A DNA stretch of 64,000 bases. Source: JBBQYD01 sp942493075. GTDB taxonomy: Bacteria; Verrucomicrobiota; Verrucomicrobiia; Limisphaerales; UBA8199. The position numbers and the translations under genes are program-made. The notes beneath the pieces are model-generated. The model saw nothing but the letters and a program-made list of their open reading frames with translations. It ran no database searches and was not told where the DNA came from. The stretch's first letter is position 1. Each line of letters opens with the position of its first letter. Where the stretch lies: positions 3,658,001-3,722,000 of the forward strand of contig OW818681.1 in NCBI GenBank assembly GCA_942493075.1, read 5' to 3'. Positions 18,176-26,800 of the stretch are shown here, in pieces.

Positions 18176-18610
18176 TCATGAACACAGTTTTATATCCTGA
18201 GCCTTCCGATGGGCACGTTCCCGCAGAGTCTCCCCGACGACGGTCTTCACGGCATCCAGCAAGGCGGAATACTTGATCGGCGATTCCAGCACGGCATCCG
18301 CCATAAGGAATGTGCCGTGATCAATTAAGGCTCGCGATCGGCAGATCAAAACCACAGGGAGAAACGGATTCTGATCTGTGATCGTTTGCAATACGTCTGG
18401 GCCTCGCGATAATAACCGCTGTTTCGTAAACGGGGTTGCATGGTCCAGGACCACCGCGTCAATCAGATGATCCCTGACATCTCGTATGGCCATGTAGCCG
18501 GTCTCCGCTACAAACACTGTGAACCCGCTTGAGCGCAGCACTTCACGGGCTGACTCCTTGAACACCGAGTCCGCACTCACCACTAAAATCCTGTTGCTAT
18601 TCTTCCTCAT
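18176..18610 (-). CDS. Degenerate receiver-domain protein
   Basis: The 144-residue protein has the length and pattern of a receiver domain (NRILVVSADSVFKESAREVLRSSGFTVFVAETGYMAI). The aspartate at 56 in VVLDHATP is kept. The acidic pocket is reduced (SAD instead of a DD pair), the Thr/Ser strand reads LICRSR, and the conserved KP is SP (LESPIKY). Such proteins often work without normal phosphorylation. A good ribosome-binding site (GAAGGAG) precedes the ATG. It sits between hpf and a normal receiver and is likely co-transcribed with both. Confidence 0.75.
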   Translation of the reverse strand: MRKNSNRILVVSADSVFKESAREVLRSSGFTVFVAETGYMAIRDVRDHLIDAVVLDHATPFTKQRLLSRGPDVLQTITDQNPFLPVVLICRSRALIDHGTFLMADAVLESPIKYSALLDAVKTVVGETLRERAHRKAQDIKLCS

Positions 18611-18665
18611 TGTCTTTCTCCTTCAATCTTGTCGGCAGCCCTCCAAGGGCGGACCGGTTTCACCA

Positions 18666-18681
18666 CAGGACACATGTCCTG
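18666..18681. repeat. Short palindrome between hpf and degenerate receiver
   Basis: CAGGACA-CA-TGTCCTG, 7-base perfect arms with a 2-base centre, in the 88-base gap between two minus-strand genes. It could be a protein-binding site for a separate promoter of the two receiver genes. Confidence 0.3.
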
Positions 18682-18698
18682 ACGCTTCAAACTTCACT

Positions 18699-19112
18699 TT
18701 AGGGTCTCCGGGCGACGCGGGCCCTTGCGCGAGTGCTCCGAACACGGCTCGCGAGGTGAGCCGTTTTTCTCTTTCGCAGGCGTTGTTCGATTTTTTGGGC
18801 CAGGCTGTTGATCGCTTTCAAAGGATCGTTTGCCCGATGTTCAGCACTGACGTCATTGCCCTTCACTTCGTAAAGCACATGCGCGCGGAATTCGGCAGGC
18901 CGCACCTTCTGCAGAAGCACACGGGCTCTCAGCGCTCCGGGCGCATACTGGCGCACCCGGGAAATCTTCGTGCACACCTTCTTCCGCAGCTCGTCGGTGA
19001 GTTCAACTCCATCGGTGCGAATAAGAACGTCCATCGATCTGATCTGAGCGGCTTTCTTCGAAGTGACAGTCTCGCTGTCAAGGTTTGAAATAGGTTTGCG
19101 GTTCATATGCAT
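18699..19112 (-). CDS. hpf: Ribosome hibernation-promoting factor HPF/RaiA-like
   Basis: About 137 residues from the ATG at 19112. The domain starts at MDVLIRTDGVELTDELRKKVCTKISRV and continues to AEFRAHVLYEVKGNDVSAEHRANDPLKAINSLAQKIEQRLRKRK, the beta-alpha-beta-beta-beta-alpha pattern of HPF/RaiA, with a basic tail. The C-terminal dimerisation domain of long HPF is absent, so it is the short type. It would dock in the decoding region of idle ribosomes. The exact start among ATGs at 19112, 19106 and 19034 is open; 19112 has a weak GGA upstream. Sigma-54-like motifs precede it. Confidence 0.82.
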   Translation of the reverse strand: MHMNRKPISNLDSETVTSKKAAQIRSMDVLIRTDGVELTDELRKKVCTKISRVRQYAPGALRARVLLQKVRPAEFRAHVLYEVKGNDVSAEHRANDPLKAINSLAQKIEQRLRKRKTAHLASRVRSTRARARVARRP

Positions 19113-19414
19113 TCGTGGGTTTTCCAGCTTGCGTGGCCACTCCCGTGCCACGCCAGCGACTTCCTCTAGCTAACCGCGTGCCACTCCAACTGTGGCGGGA
19201 TTTCGAGGGTATCTGCTACTGCCCACTCAGTTTTCGGAGGAATGCTGGAAGGTTTGGTACCGGCATCGGTTGGTTTTATTCCGGTTCGGTTCGGATGCGG
19301 CGGCTCCAGGCAGAACGGGAGGCACTCGGATCAAACATCGAGCATCCCGCCATGGAAATGGCGCAAAGTCCCGCCCTCATGCCGGTAAGGGTTCTTAAGC
19401 TCAGTCGTCCGCTC
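19113..19414. other. Gap between hpf and fumC
   Basis: No convincing gene is seen in these 302 bases. They hold the upstream region of hpf, including two GG-N10-GC arrangements on the minus strand (19136-19150 and 19168-19184). At the fumC end there is an AT-rich inverted repeat TCTTAAG/CTTAAGA (19393-19420) that overlaps the fumC stop. Confidence 0.6.
19168..19184 (-). promoter_or_regulatory. Candidate sigma-54 promoter of hpf
   Basis: On the minus strand, TGGCACGCGGTTAGC gives a perfect -24 hexamer and GG-N10-GC spacing, with TAGC in place of TTGC at -12. Transcription would start near 19157, about 45 bases before the chosen hpf start. A second, poorer match (TGGCACGGGAGTGGC) lies at 19136-19150. 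Confidence 0.35.
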
Positions 19415-20803
19415 TTAAGAGGGATGCGTTTGCGACTCCGCATTCAGCAGCTCATTCAAGCGTGCGTCTGAGAGGCCGGTGAGATCGCGAGCTGATTGCC
19501 GGATAGAGCCGCCGGTCTCAGCAGCATGTTTCGCAACTTTTGCCGCGAGATCATACCCAATTTCCGGCACGAGAGCTGTGCAGAGCGCCAGGCTTTGCTC
19601 TACGTAATAAGCGCACCGCGCTGGATCGGCCTGTAACCCGGCGACGCAACGGGCCGCAAACACCTCCGCACCCCGGGCGAGCAACTGGATGGATTCCAGA
19701 AGGCTGTGAGCAACCACGGGCAGCATAGTGTTGAGCTCAAAAGCCCCCTGTACTGCTCCGAGGGAGACGGTGGCATTATTGCCAACCACTTTGGCTGCAA
19801 CCTGAATGAGCATCTCACAGATCACCGGGTTTACTTTTCCCGGCATGATGGAGGAACCAGGCTGTGTGGCCGGCAAACGCAATTCCCCCAGCCCACACCG
19901 CGGACCTGAGCCAAGCCAGCGGATGTCATTCGCGATCTTGCTGAGACTCAGGGCACCGCCGGCAAGAACGCCCGAAGCATCCACGCAAGCATCGATCGCG
20001 CTTTGGGCACTGAAGTGGTTGCGGGTTTCACGAAGATTCAAGCCGGTTGCCGTAGAAAGTCCGGCAATCACCCGCCGGGCAAAATCCGGGTGCGTGTTGA
20101 TGCCTGTGCCTACCGCGGTGCCGCCCAGGGCGAGCTGCCCTAATCCGTCCTCCAGCCGGGCCAGCCGTTCCTGAAACGCCGCTACCAATCCGGAGTAACC
20201 GCTGAACTCCTGTCCCAGCCGGATTGGTGTCGCATCCTGAAGATGGGTTCGCCCGATCTTCACTATGGGCATGAACTCAGTGGCTTTAGCTTCCAATTGT
20301 GAGCGCAAAGCTTCCAGAGATGGCACGAGCCGTTGAACGATCGTTTCCCAGGCAGCCAGGTGGATGGCGCTGGGAATCACATCATTACTCGATTGCCCGC
20401 GATTGACGTGATCATTTGGATGGATGGTTTTGTCGCCCCTTGGAAGCCCGAGCAGCTCCAATGCGCGGTTCGCAATCACCTCGTTAGCGTTCATGTTGGT
20501 GGAGGTGCCGGAGCCTGTCTGGAAGATGTCCACAACGAATTCTGAATCCAGTTTTCCTTCCACAACTTCGGCTGCGGCGGATTGGATGCTGGAAGCCACC
20601 CGCTCATGCAGGAGTCCCAGGTCGGTATTCACCTGGGCCGCGTGCTTCTTGATCAAGCCTAGAGCGCGGATAAACTCGCGTCCGAATCGGAGGTTGCTGA
20701 TGGGGAAGTTCTGCATGGCGCGTGCGGTCTGCGCGCCGTAATAGGCTTGGACGGGAACTTCCATGGGGCCCATGGAATCCGATTCTATTCTGGTCAGGTT
20801 CAT
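19415..20803 (-). CDS. fumC: Fumarate hydratase class II
   Basis: The 462-residue protein has the fumarase/aspartase superfamily signature GSSIMPGKVNPVICEM at about residue 315, the N-terminal SDSMGPMEVPVQAYYGAQTAR, the substrate segments GSGTSTNMNANEVIANRA and HPNDHVNRGQSSNDVIPSA, and GRTHLQDATPIRLGQEF. It converts fumarate to malate in the TCA cycle as a homotetramer without an iron-sulfur cluster. Length and motifs are typical. It is divergent from purE, with 117 bases between the starts. Confidence 0.95.
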   Translation of the reverse strand: MNLTRIESDSMGPMEVPVQAYYGAQTARAMQNFPISNLRFGREFIRALGLIKKHAAQVNTDLGLLHERVASSIQSAAAEVVEGKLDSEFVVDIFQTGSGTSTNMNANEVIANRALELLGLPRGDKTIHPNDHVNRGQSSNDVIPSAIHLAAWETIVQRLVPSLEALRSQLEAKATEFMPIVKIGRTHLQDATPIRLGQEFSGYSGLVAAFQERLARLEDGLGQLALGGTAVGTGINTHPDFARRVIAGLSTATGLNLRETRNHFSAQSAIDACVDASGVLAGGALSLSKIANDIRWLGSGPRCGLGELRLPATQPGSSIMPGKVNPVICEMLIQVAAKVVGNNATVSLGAVQGAFELNTMLPVVAHSLLESIQLLARGAEVFAARCVAGLQADPARCAYYVEQSLALCTALVPEIGYDLAAKVAKHAAETGGSIRQSARDLTGLSDARLNELLNAESQTHPS

Positions 20804-20920
20804 GTGTTCGTAGTGAGGGAGGATAGAGTGTTGTACGCGCTTGGAGAAAAGCCGGATTTAAACTGGCATTTCGGCGTCGGCTTCGTAGAATCTCCTCCCA
20901 TTTTTGAAAAGGAATATACC

Positions 20921-21436
20921 ATGAAATCCAAAGGCAAAGCTACGCGGGTGAATTCTCCAGTTGTGGGCATTCTGATGGGGAGTGATTCCGATTGGCCGAT
21001 CATGAAAGCAGCGGCAGACGTGTGCAGCGAGTTTGGTCTGGCGTGCGATGTTCGTGTGATCTCAGCGCACAGGACCCCAGGGGATCTCTCCAAGTTCGCC
21101 GTGGACGCTCATAAGCGTGGGATCAAGGTGATTATCGCCGGAGCTGGAGGCGCCGCGCATCTGCCGGGTGTTACGGCGGCGTTCACTCCCCTGCCCGTTA
21201 TCGGCGTGCCTATCATGACCAAGAGTCTCAAAGGGTTGGATTCCCTCCTCTCGATTGTGCAGATGCCGAGTGGTATTCCAGTGGCGACCGTTGCAATTGA
21301 CGGCGCAAAAAATGCCGGCTTGCTCGCCGTGCAGATTATTGCCGTTGCAGATGCTGTGCTGCAGAAGAAGTTTTTGGATTTCAAGAAACGCCTGGCTGAG
21401 GATTCCCGCGCCAAGAACCGAAACCTGGTGCGCTAG
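20921..21436 (+). CDS. purE: N5-carboxyaminoimidazole ribonucleotide mutase, PurE class I
   Basis: The 171-residue product starts at the ATG at 20921, which has AAAAGGAA upstream; the longer frame back to 20747 runs into fumC. Motifs: GILMGSDSDWPIMKAAA, the ISAHRTP segment with the catalytic His, and AGAGGAAHLPGVTAAFTPLPVIGVP. It rearranges N5-CAIR to CAIR in purine synthesis. purK is not adjacent. The helicase gene follows 49 bases downstream. Confidence 0.95.
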   Translation: MKSKGKATRVNSPVVGILMGSDSDWPIMKAAADVCSEFGLACDVRVISAHRTPGDLSKFAVDAHKRGIKVIIAGAGGAAHLPGVTAAFTPLPVIGVPIMTKSLKGLDSLLSIVQMPSGIPVATVAIDGAKNAGLLAVQIIAVADAVLQKKFLDFKKRLAEDSRAKNRNLVR

Positions 21437-21485
21437 ACAATTCCCTCAGCTCTATTTCCGCCGGACCCGGCACGAGAAACCGCCA

Positions 21486-23528
21486 ATGGTAAACCTTTCG
21501 TCATTAAACCCGCAGCAACGTGCTGCAGTGGAACAAATCCATGGGCCGGTTTTGATCCTGGCTGGCGCGGGCACTGGCAAGACCCGGGTAATCACTTTTC
21601 GTATCGCGCACATGATTGCCAGCGGGGTCAACCCGAGCAGCATCCTTGCAGTCACTTTCACAAATAAGGCGGCGCGGGAAATGCAGGAGCGGGTGCTTCA
21701 AATGATTCCTAGCCGGAAGAAGCGCCGGGATGAGCCTGCTGATCCGCGCCCCACCATTTGCACATTCCACTCGCTTTGCGTGCGCATCCTGCGCTTGCAT
21801 ATCGAGAAGCTGGGATACAAGAGAAACTTCGTCATTTACGATACGGCTGAGCAGTTGGGGGCGGTAAAAAAAGTTCTTTCTCACATCAACGTAAGGAATG
21901 AGAAACTTGAGCCGGCAGATTTGCTTTCGGGTCTCAGCAGGCTCAAAAACGCCGGCAGCAATGCACTCCAATCCCGCGGTGAGGATTCTTCTGCGGTCGC
22001 ATGGGCGGCACACATCCGGCCCAAGTATGAAGCCGCCCTGCGAGCCTGCAACGCCGTCGATTTCGATGACCTGATCCTGCTGACCTTGCGGCTCTTCCGC
22101 GAACATCCTGATGCGCTGGAGACCTGCCGCAAGAACTATCAATACGTGATGGTTGACGAGTATCAGGATACGAATGGAGCGCAGTTCCGGCTCATCCATG
22201 ATTTGACCAAAAACCATCGAAATCTGTGCGTCGTCGGCGACGATGATCAGAGCATCTATGGGTGGCGCGGGGCTGAGATCTCCAACCTTCTCGACCTCGA
22301 GAAGCATTATGCGGAGGTTAAAGTCATCAAGCTGGAACAGAATTACCGGTCAACAACCACTATTCTGAATGCGGCGAACACGGTGATCAAAAAGAACCTG
22401 GTGCGTCGCGGCAAGCAGCTTTGGTCGAATAAAGGAGCCGGACCCAAGATCGGCCTGTGCACCTATCAGGACGAGGAGGAGGAGGCAAAGGGCGTGGCGG
22501 AACGCCTGGAGGCCGACCGCGTGAAGAATAGAACTCAGTGGTCCGATTTCGCCATTCTGTTTCGCACAAACGCCCAGTCCAGACCGTTGGAAACCGCGCT
22601 GCGCAAAGCCAACATCCCTTACCGCGTGATTGGAGCCCAGAGCTTCTTCGATCGTCGTGAGGTCCGAGATTTCGTGGCTTACCTCAAGATGTTCATCAAC
22701 CCCAACGACGACATCAGTTTGCTGCGCATCGCAAATGTCCCGGCACGTGGTCTTAGCGAGCAGACCATGGAGCGTTTTCTGAACGCAAGCCAGGAGCGCA
22801 AATGTTCTGTATTTCAAGCCATGAAGAATCCGGTGTTGCTGGCGGAATTCCCCGCTCGCACACGCGAAAGCGTAGAATCGTTTGTCGGCTTTATCGACCA
22901 TAGCCGCCATGCCCTTCAGCAGGCTCCCGGCGCCTCGGCGCCACGCGCGCTCCAGCAATGGGCAGACCATTTCCTCAGTAGCAGCGGCTATATTGACGAA
23001 CTCCGGCGGTCGGAGAAGAGCCATGACGCGGCCGACACTCGGGTCAGAAATCTCACCGACCTGGTAGGGCAAATGGATCCCGATGATCCGGGTCCCGGCC
23101 CTTTGCACGAAAGACTGGAAGGATTCCTGGAGAACGTCACGCTCGATAGTGATCGTAATAAAGAGGAAGAAACCGCGGGCAACCAGGTGACGCTAATCAC
23201 GATGCACAGTTGCAAAGGCCTGGAGTTCCCTCAGGTCTTCATCGTCGGCGCCGAGGATGGCTTCCTCCCGTTCAAACGCGATGGGGAATGCAACATGGAC
23301 GAGGAGCGGCGTCTCTTTTATGTGGCGATCACTCGCGCCATGTTTTCTCTTACAATCAGCCATTGCGCAAAGCGGAAGAAGTACGGCAAGGCTGTGACAT
23401 GCATTCCCTCCCCATTTCTGCAGGATCTGCCCCCTGAGTTAGTGGAAGACGAAAATGCCAAAGCAGCCGAACCCGTTTCCCGGGAGAGTGGCAAGAGCAG
23501 GTTTTCGGCCATTCTCGATAGCATTTAA
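21486..23528 (+). CDS. UvrD/PcrA/Rep-type superfamily 1 DNA helicase
   Basis: From the ATG at 21486 the product has 680 residues. SF1A helicase motifs appear in order: Q motif LNPQQRAAV, Walker A AGAGTGKT, Ia AVTFTNKAAREM, II VDEYQDTN, III VVGDDDQSIYGWRGA, IV FRTNAQSRPLE, V TMHSCKGLEFPQVFIVGAEDGFLP, VI EERRLFYVAITRA. It is a 3'-5' helicase of repair and replication restart. The longer frame from 21255 overlaps purE and is not used. Whether it is best called PcrA, UvrD or Rep cannot be settled by eye. Confidence 0.95.
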   Translation: MVNLSSLNPQQRAAVEQIHGPVLILAGAGTGKTRVITFRIAHMIASGVNPSSILAVTFTNKAAREMQERVLQMIPSRKKRRDEPADPRPTICTFHSLCVRILRLHIEKLGYKRNFVIYDTAEQLGAVKKVLSHINVRNEKLEPADLLSGLSRLKNAGSNALQSRGEDSSAVAWAAHIRPKYEAALRACNAVDFDDLILLTLRLFREHPDALETCRKNYQYVMVDEYQDTNGAQFRLIHDLTKNHRNLCVVGDDDQSIYGWRGAEISNLLDLEKHYAEVKVIKLEQNYRSTTTILNAANTVIKKNLVRRGKQLWSNKGAGPKIGLCTYQDEEEEAKGVAERLEADRVKNRTQWSDFAILFRTNAQSRPLETALRKANIPYRVIGAQSFFDRREVRDFVAYLKMFINPNDDISLLRIANVPARGLSEQTMERFLNASQERKCSVFQAMKNPVLLAEFPARTRESVESFVGFIDHSRHALQQAPGASAPRALQQWADHFLSSSGYIDELRRSEKSHDAADTRVRNLTDLVGQMDPDDPGPGPLHERLEGFLENVTLDSDRNKEEETAGNQVTLITMHSCKGLEFPQVFIVGAEDGFLPFKRDGECNMDEERRLFYVAITRAMFSLTISHCAKRKKYGKAVTCIPSPFLQDLPPELVEDENAKAAEPVSRESGKSRFSAILDSI

Positions 23529-23588
23529 GGGGATACTCCCGGCGACCTCGCTCGAAGCGCTCGAGATCCGAACACCAGTGACTGCACA

Positions 23589-23682
23589 GTGGTAGGGCGG
23601 CATTGCCAAGGACGCCGATCCCAGCACCCTAGAGGCAGCGGCGAAGCTGTGAAGGCACTCTGTGGCAAAAGCGGCCTACCAC
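23589..23682. repeat. 94-base element with 20-base imperfect terminal inverted repeats
   Basis: The ends GTGGTAGGGCGGCATTGCCA and TGGCAAAAGCGGCCTACCAC match as inverted repeats at 16 of 20 positions, the outer 8 perfectly. The element fills much of the 317-base gap (23529-23845) between the helicase and the NRPS, where no gene is seen. Size and structure suit a small non-autonomous mobile element or an intergenic repeat; no clear target-site duplication is visible. Confidence 0.5.
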
Positions 23683-23845
23683 AAACAGGAGGTTCACTTC
23701 CTGCCCTTTTAGGGTCGCCCCCCCATTGGATGACCTCTACAAGCTCCCTATTCTGACGCTGATCTAAACTCATGCGCACCTTTGAAATGGAGCACAAAAC
23801 CAAGCCTGGCCATCCGTCGGCCTTTCGTCCCTGACAGCTTTTTCT

Positions 23846-26800
23846 ATGAACCAGGAAGCACTCTTGCTTGAAAGACCTGCAGCCCAACCCGCCACTGTCG
23901 CGGGATTCTGCATTCATGAACTCTTTGAAAAAACTGCGGCGCGTTATCCCGGCTCAGTAGCGGTGGTGTGCGGTGACCAGCAAGTCACTTACGCCGAGTT
24001 GAATCGGCAGGCGAACCGACTGGCGCATTACCTAAAAGAACTCGGTGCTGGTCCAGAGGTGCCGATCATGCTCTACCTGGAGCGGTCGATCGAAATGGTT
24101 GTGGCCATTTTGGCCGTGCTCAAGTCCGGCAGTGCCTATGTTCCGGTGGACCTGGCTTATCCCAAAGACCGGCTGGAGTTCATGCGAACCGACAGCGAGG
24201 CAGCGATCGTTATAACCCAGTCACATCTGCGGGATCGCGCGGGTTTCGAAGGTCCTTCCGTCGTTTGCCTGGATTCCGATGCGCGCCGAATCGCCGAGCA
24301 TCCTGAACACGATTTTGAATCCGGCGTCCGCGCCAGCAACGCCGCTTACGTAATTTACACATCAGGCTCCACGGGTAAACCCAAAGGCGTGCTTGTCACC
24401 CATCACAACGTGGTACGGTTGCTTAAGGAAACTGAGCATTGGTTCGGGTTCAATGAGCATGATGTGTGGCCCTTGTTCCACTCATACGCTTTTGATGTAT
24501 CGGTTTTCGAGTTGTGGGGATGCTTTTTCTATGGCGGCAGGCTTGTGGTGGTTCCCTACCTCGTCAGCCGCTCTCCTTTTGAATTCTACGAACTGCTGGC
24601 CCGTGAGAAGGTGACCGTTTTGAATCAGACTCCGTCGGCCTTCAGACAACTGATCTGGGCGGAGGAGACGGCACCTGTCAAAAGGGAACTGGCTGTTCGA
24701 TACGTCGTGTGCGCCGGTGAGGCTTTGGAACTGCAAAGCCTCAAGCCCTGGTTCGCCCGGCATGGGGATGCGCGCCCCAAAATCGTCAACATGTACGGCA
24801 TCACAGAAATCACCGTGCACGCCACGTTCCGGATCATTCGCCAGAGTGACCTTGAGAGCGGGGTAGGCAGCGTCATCGGCGTGCCGATTCCTGATTTGCG
24901 GATCCACTTGGTGGATGAGGAATTACGAGCGGTGGCTAAGGGTTCTCCGGGAGAAATCTGCGTTGGCGGCGCCGGCGTGGCGCGAGGCTACCTGAAGCGG
25001 CCTGAGCTAACGGCGGCACGCTTCATTCCCGACCCGTTTTCGGCCCAGCCTGGAGCCATCATGTACCGCAGTGGCGACCTGGCCCAATATAACGAGCATG
25101 GCGAACTTGAATACCTCGGCCGCATGGATCACCAGGTTAAGATCCGGGGATTCCGCGTGGAACTCGGCGAAATTGAATCGGCACTCAACCGCCATCCCTC
25201 AGTGCGGGAAAGCGTTGTTATCTCGCTGGACGTGCCCGGAGGCGAGAAACGCCTGGCGGCCTACTTCGTGCCTGGCGAAGCCGCGCCAACGGTCACCGAC
25301 CTGCGAAGCTGGCTCGGGCAGAACCTGCCTGACTACATGATCCCGGCATTCTTCGTGCCACTCGGTTCCTTCCCGCTGACCACGAACGGGAAAGTAGATA
25401 GGCGCGCGTTACCTGCACCCGATGCACGACGCCCTGTGCTAAAGACCAGCTATGTGCCGCCCAAAACCAGCGCCCAAATCACCCTGGCGCAGATCTGGAC
25501 CCAAGTGCTCGAGGTCGATCCTATCGGCATCCAGGACAACCTTTTCGAACTCGGGGGCGACTCAATTCGAAGCATTGCGATTCTCTCGTGGGCCCAGCAA
25601 AAGGGTTTGCACCTCACTTTGCAGGAGATTTTTCAGCACCCAACCATTGAAACAATGGCTGCTTGCGCTGAAGCCAAATCCCACCTGTCCAGCAACGAGG
25701 TAGTTCAGACTGCTCCTTTCGCACTGATAAGCGAGGAAGACAGGTCCAAGCTTCCTCCCGATGTCGTCGATGCCTATCCAATAGCCCATTTACAACTGGG
25801 AATGTTTTATCACAACGAACTGAACCGGGCATCGGCGATGTACCATGACGTATTCAGCTTCCGGATCAGCGCCGAATTCTCAGCGGAGAAACTCCGGATA
25901 GCAGTGCAGCGGTTAGCCAGCCGTCACCCTGCCCTTCGCACGTCATTTCACCTTGCAGGATTCAGCAACCCACTTCAGTTAGTACATAACGCGGTGAGCG
26001 TCCCCCTTACGTTTGAAGATAACTCAAAGCTAACGGCGTCCGAACAGGAGCGGGCCATTGTCACCTGGATCGAAGTGGAAAAGCGGCGTCCGTTCGAACG
26101 CTCACAAGCACCACTGACGCGCTACCACGTTCAGGTTCAAGGAGAGAAGAGGTTCCAGTTCTTCCTCAGTTTTCACCATAGCTGTCTCGATGGATGGAGC
26201 CTTGCAGCGGTCATGACGGAGATCTTTCAGGATTATGCTGGGCTTTTGGAGGGGAGGGATGAAAAGCTGGAGAGCCCGCGGACCACTTACCGGGACTTTG
26301 TTGCACTCGAACAGCAAAGCACTCACAACGAACAAACGCGGCAATTCTGGACCCAGTTCATTGCAGATTCCCAACCGCAACAACTGCCACGCCTAGGGGA
26401 GGATCAATGCGAGAAAGGCGAAGAACAACGGCGCGGACCTGAACTGGACATCTCATCTGGGGTGTTGGAGGGACTCAAGAGAATGGCCAAGGAAGCGGGT
26501 GTCCCTTTGAAAAGCGTCTTGTTGGCAGCACATCTTAAAGTGATGAGCTTCTACGGAGGCTGCAGGGATGTCACGACCAGCCTGGTGTCTAATGGGCGCC
26601 CCGAGAATGTGGACGGCGAAAGGCTGGTGGGCCTATTCTTAAATACCCTTCCCTTCCGTCTCGATCTAGCCGGAGGCACCTGGATGGAACTGATCCAGCA
26701 GACCTTTCAGATGGAGCAGCGTATCCTCCCGCATCGGCGTTTCCCGCTGGCGGAAATCCAGAAGCTCAATGGCGGCAGGCCCTTGTTCGAGACCGCATTC

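Noticed and set aside
22350..23108. 252-codon minus-strand frame inside the helicase
   Set aside because: Overlaps helicase motifs III to V in antisense; shadow frame.
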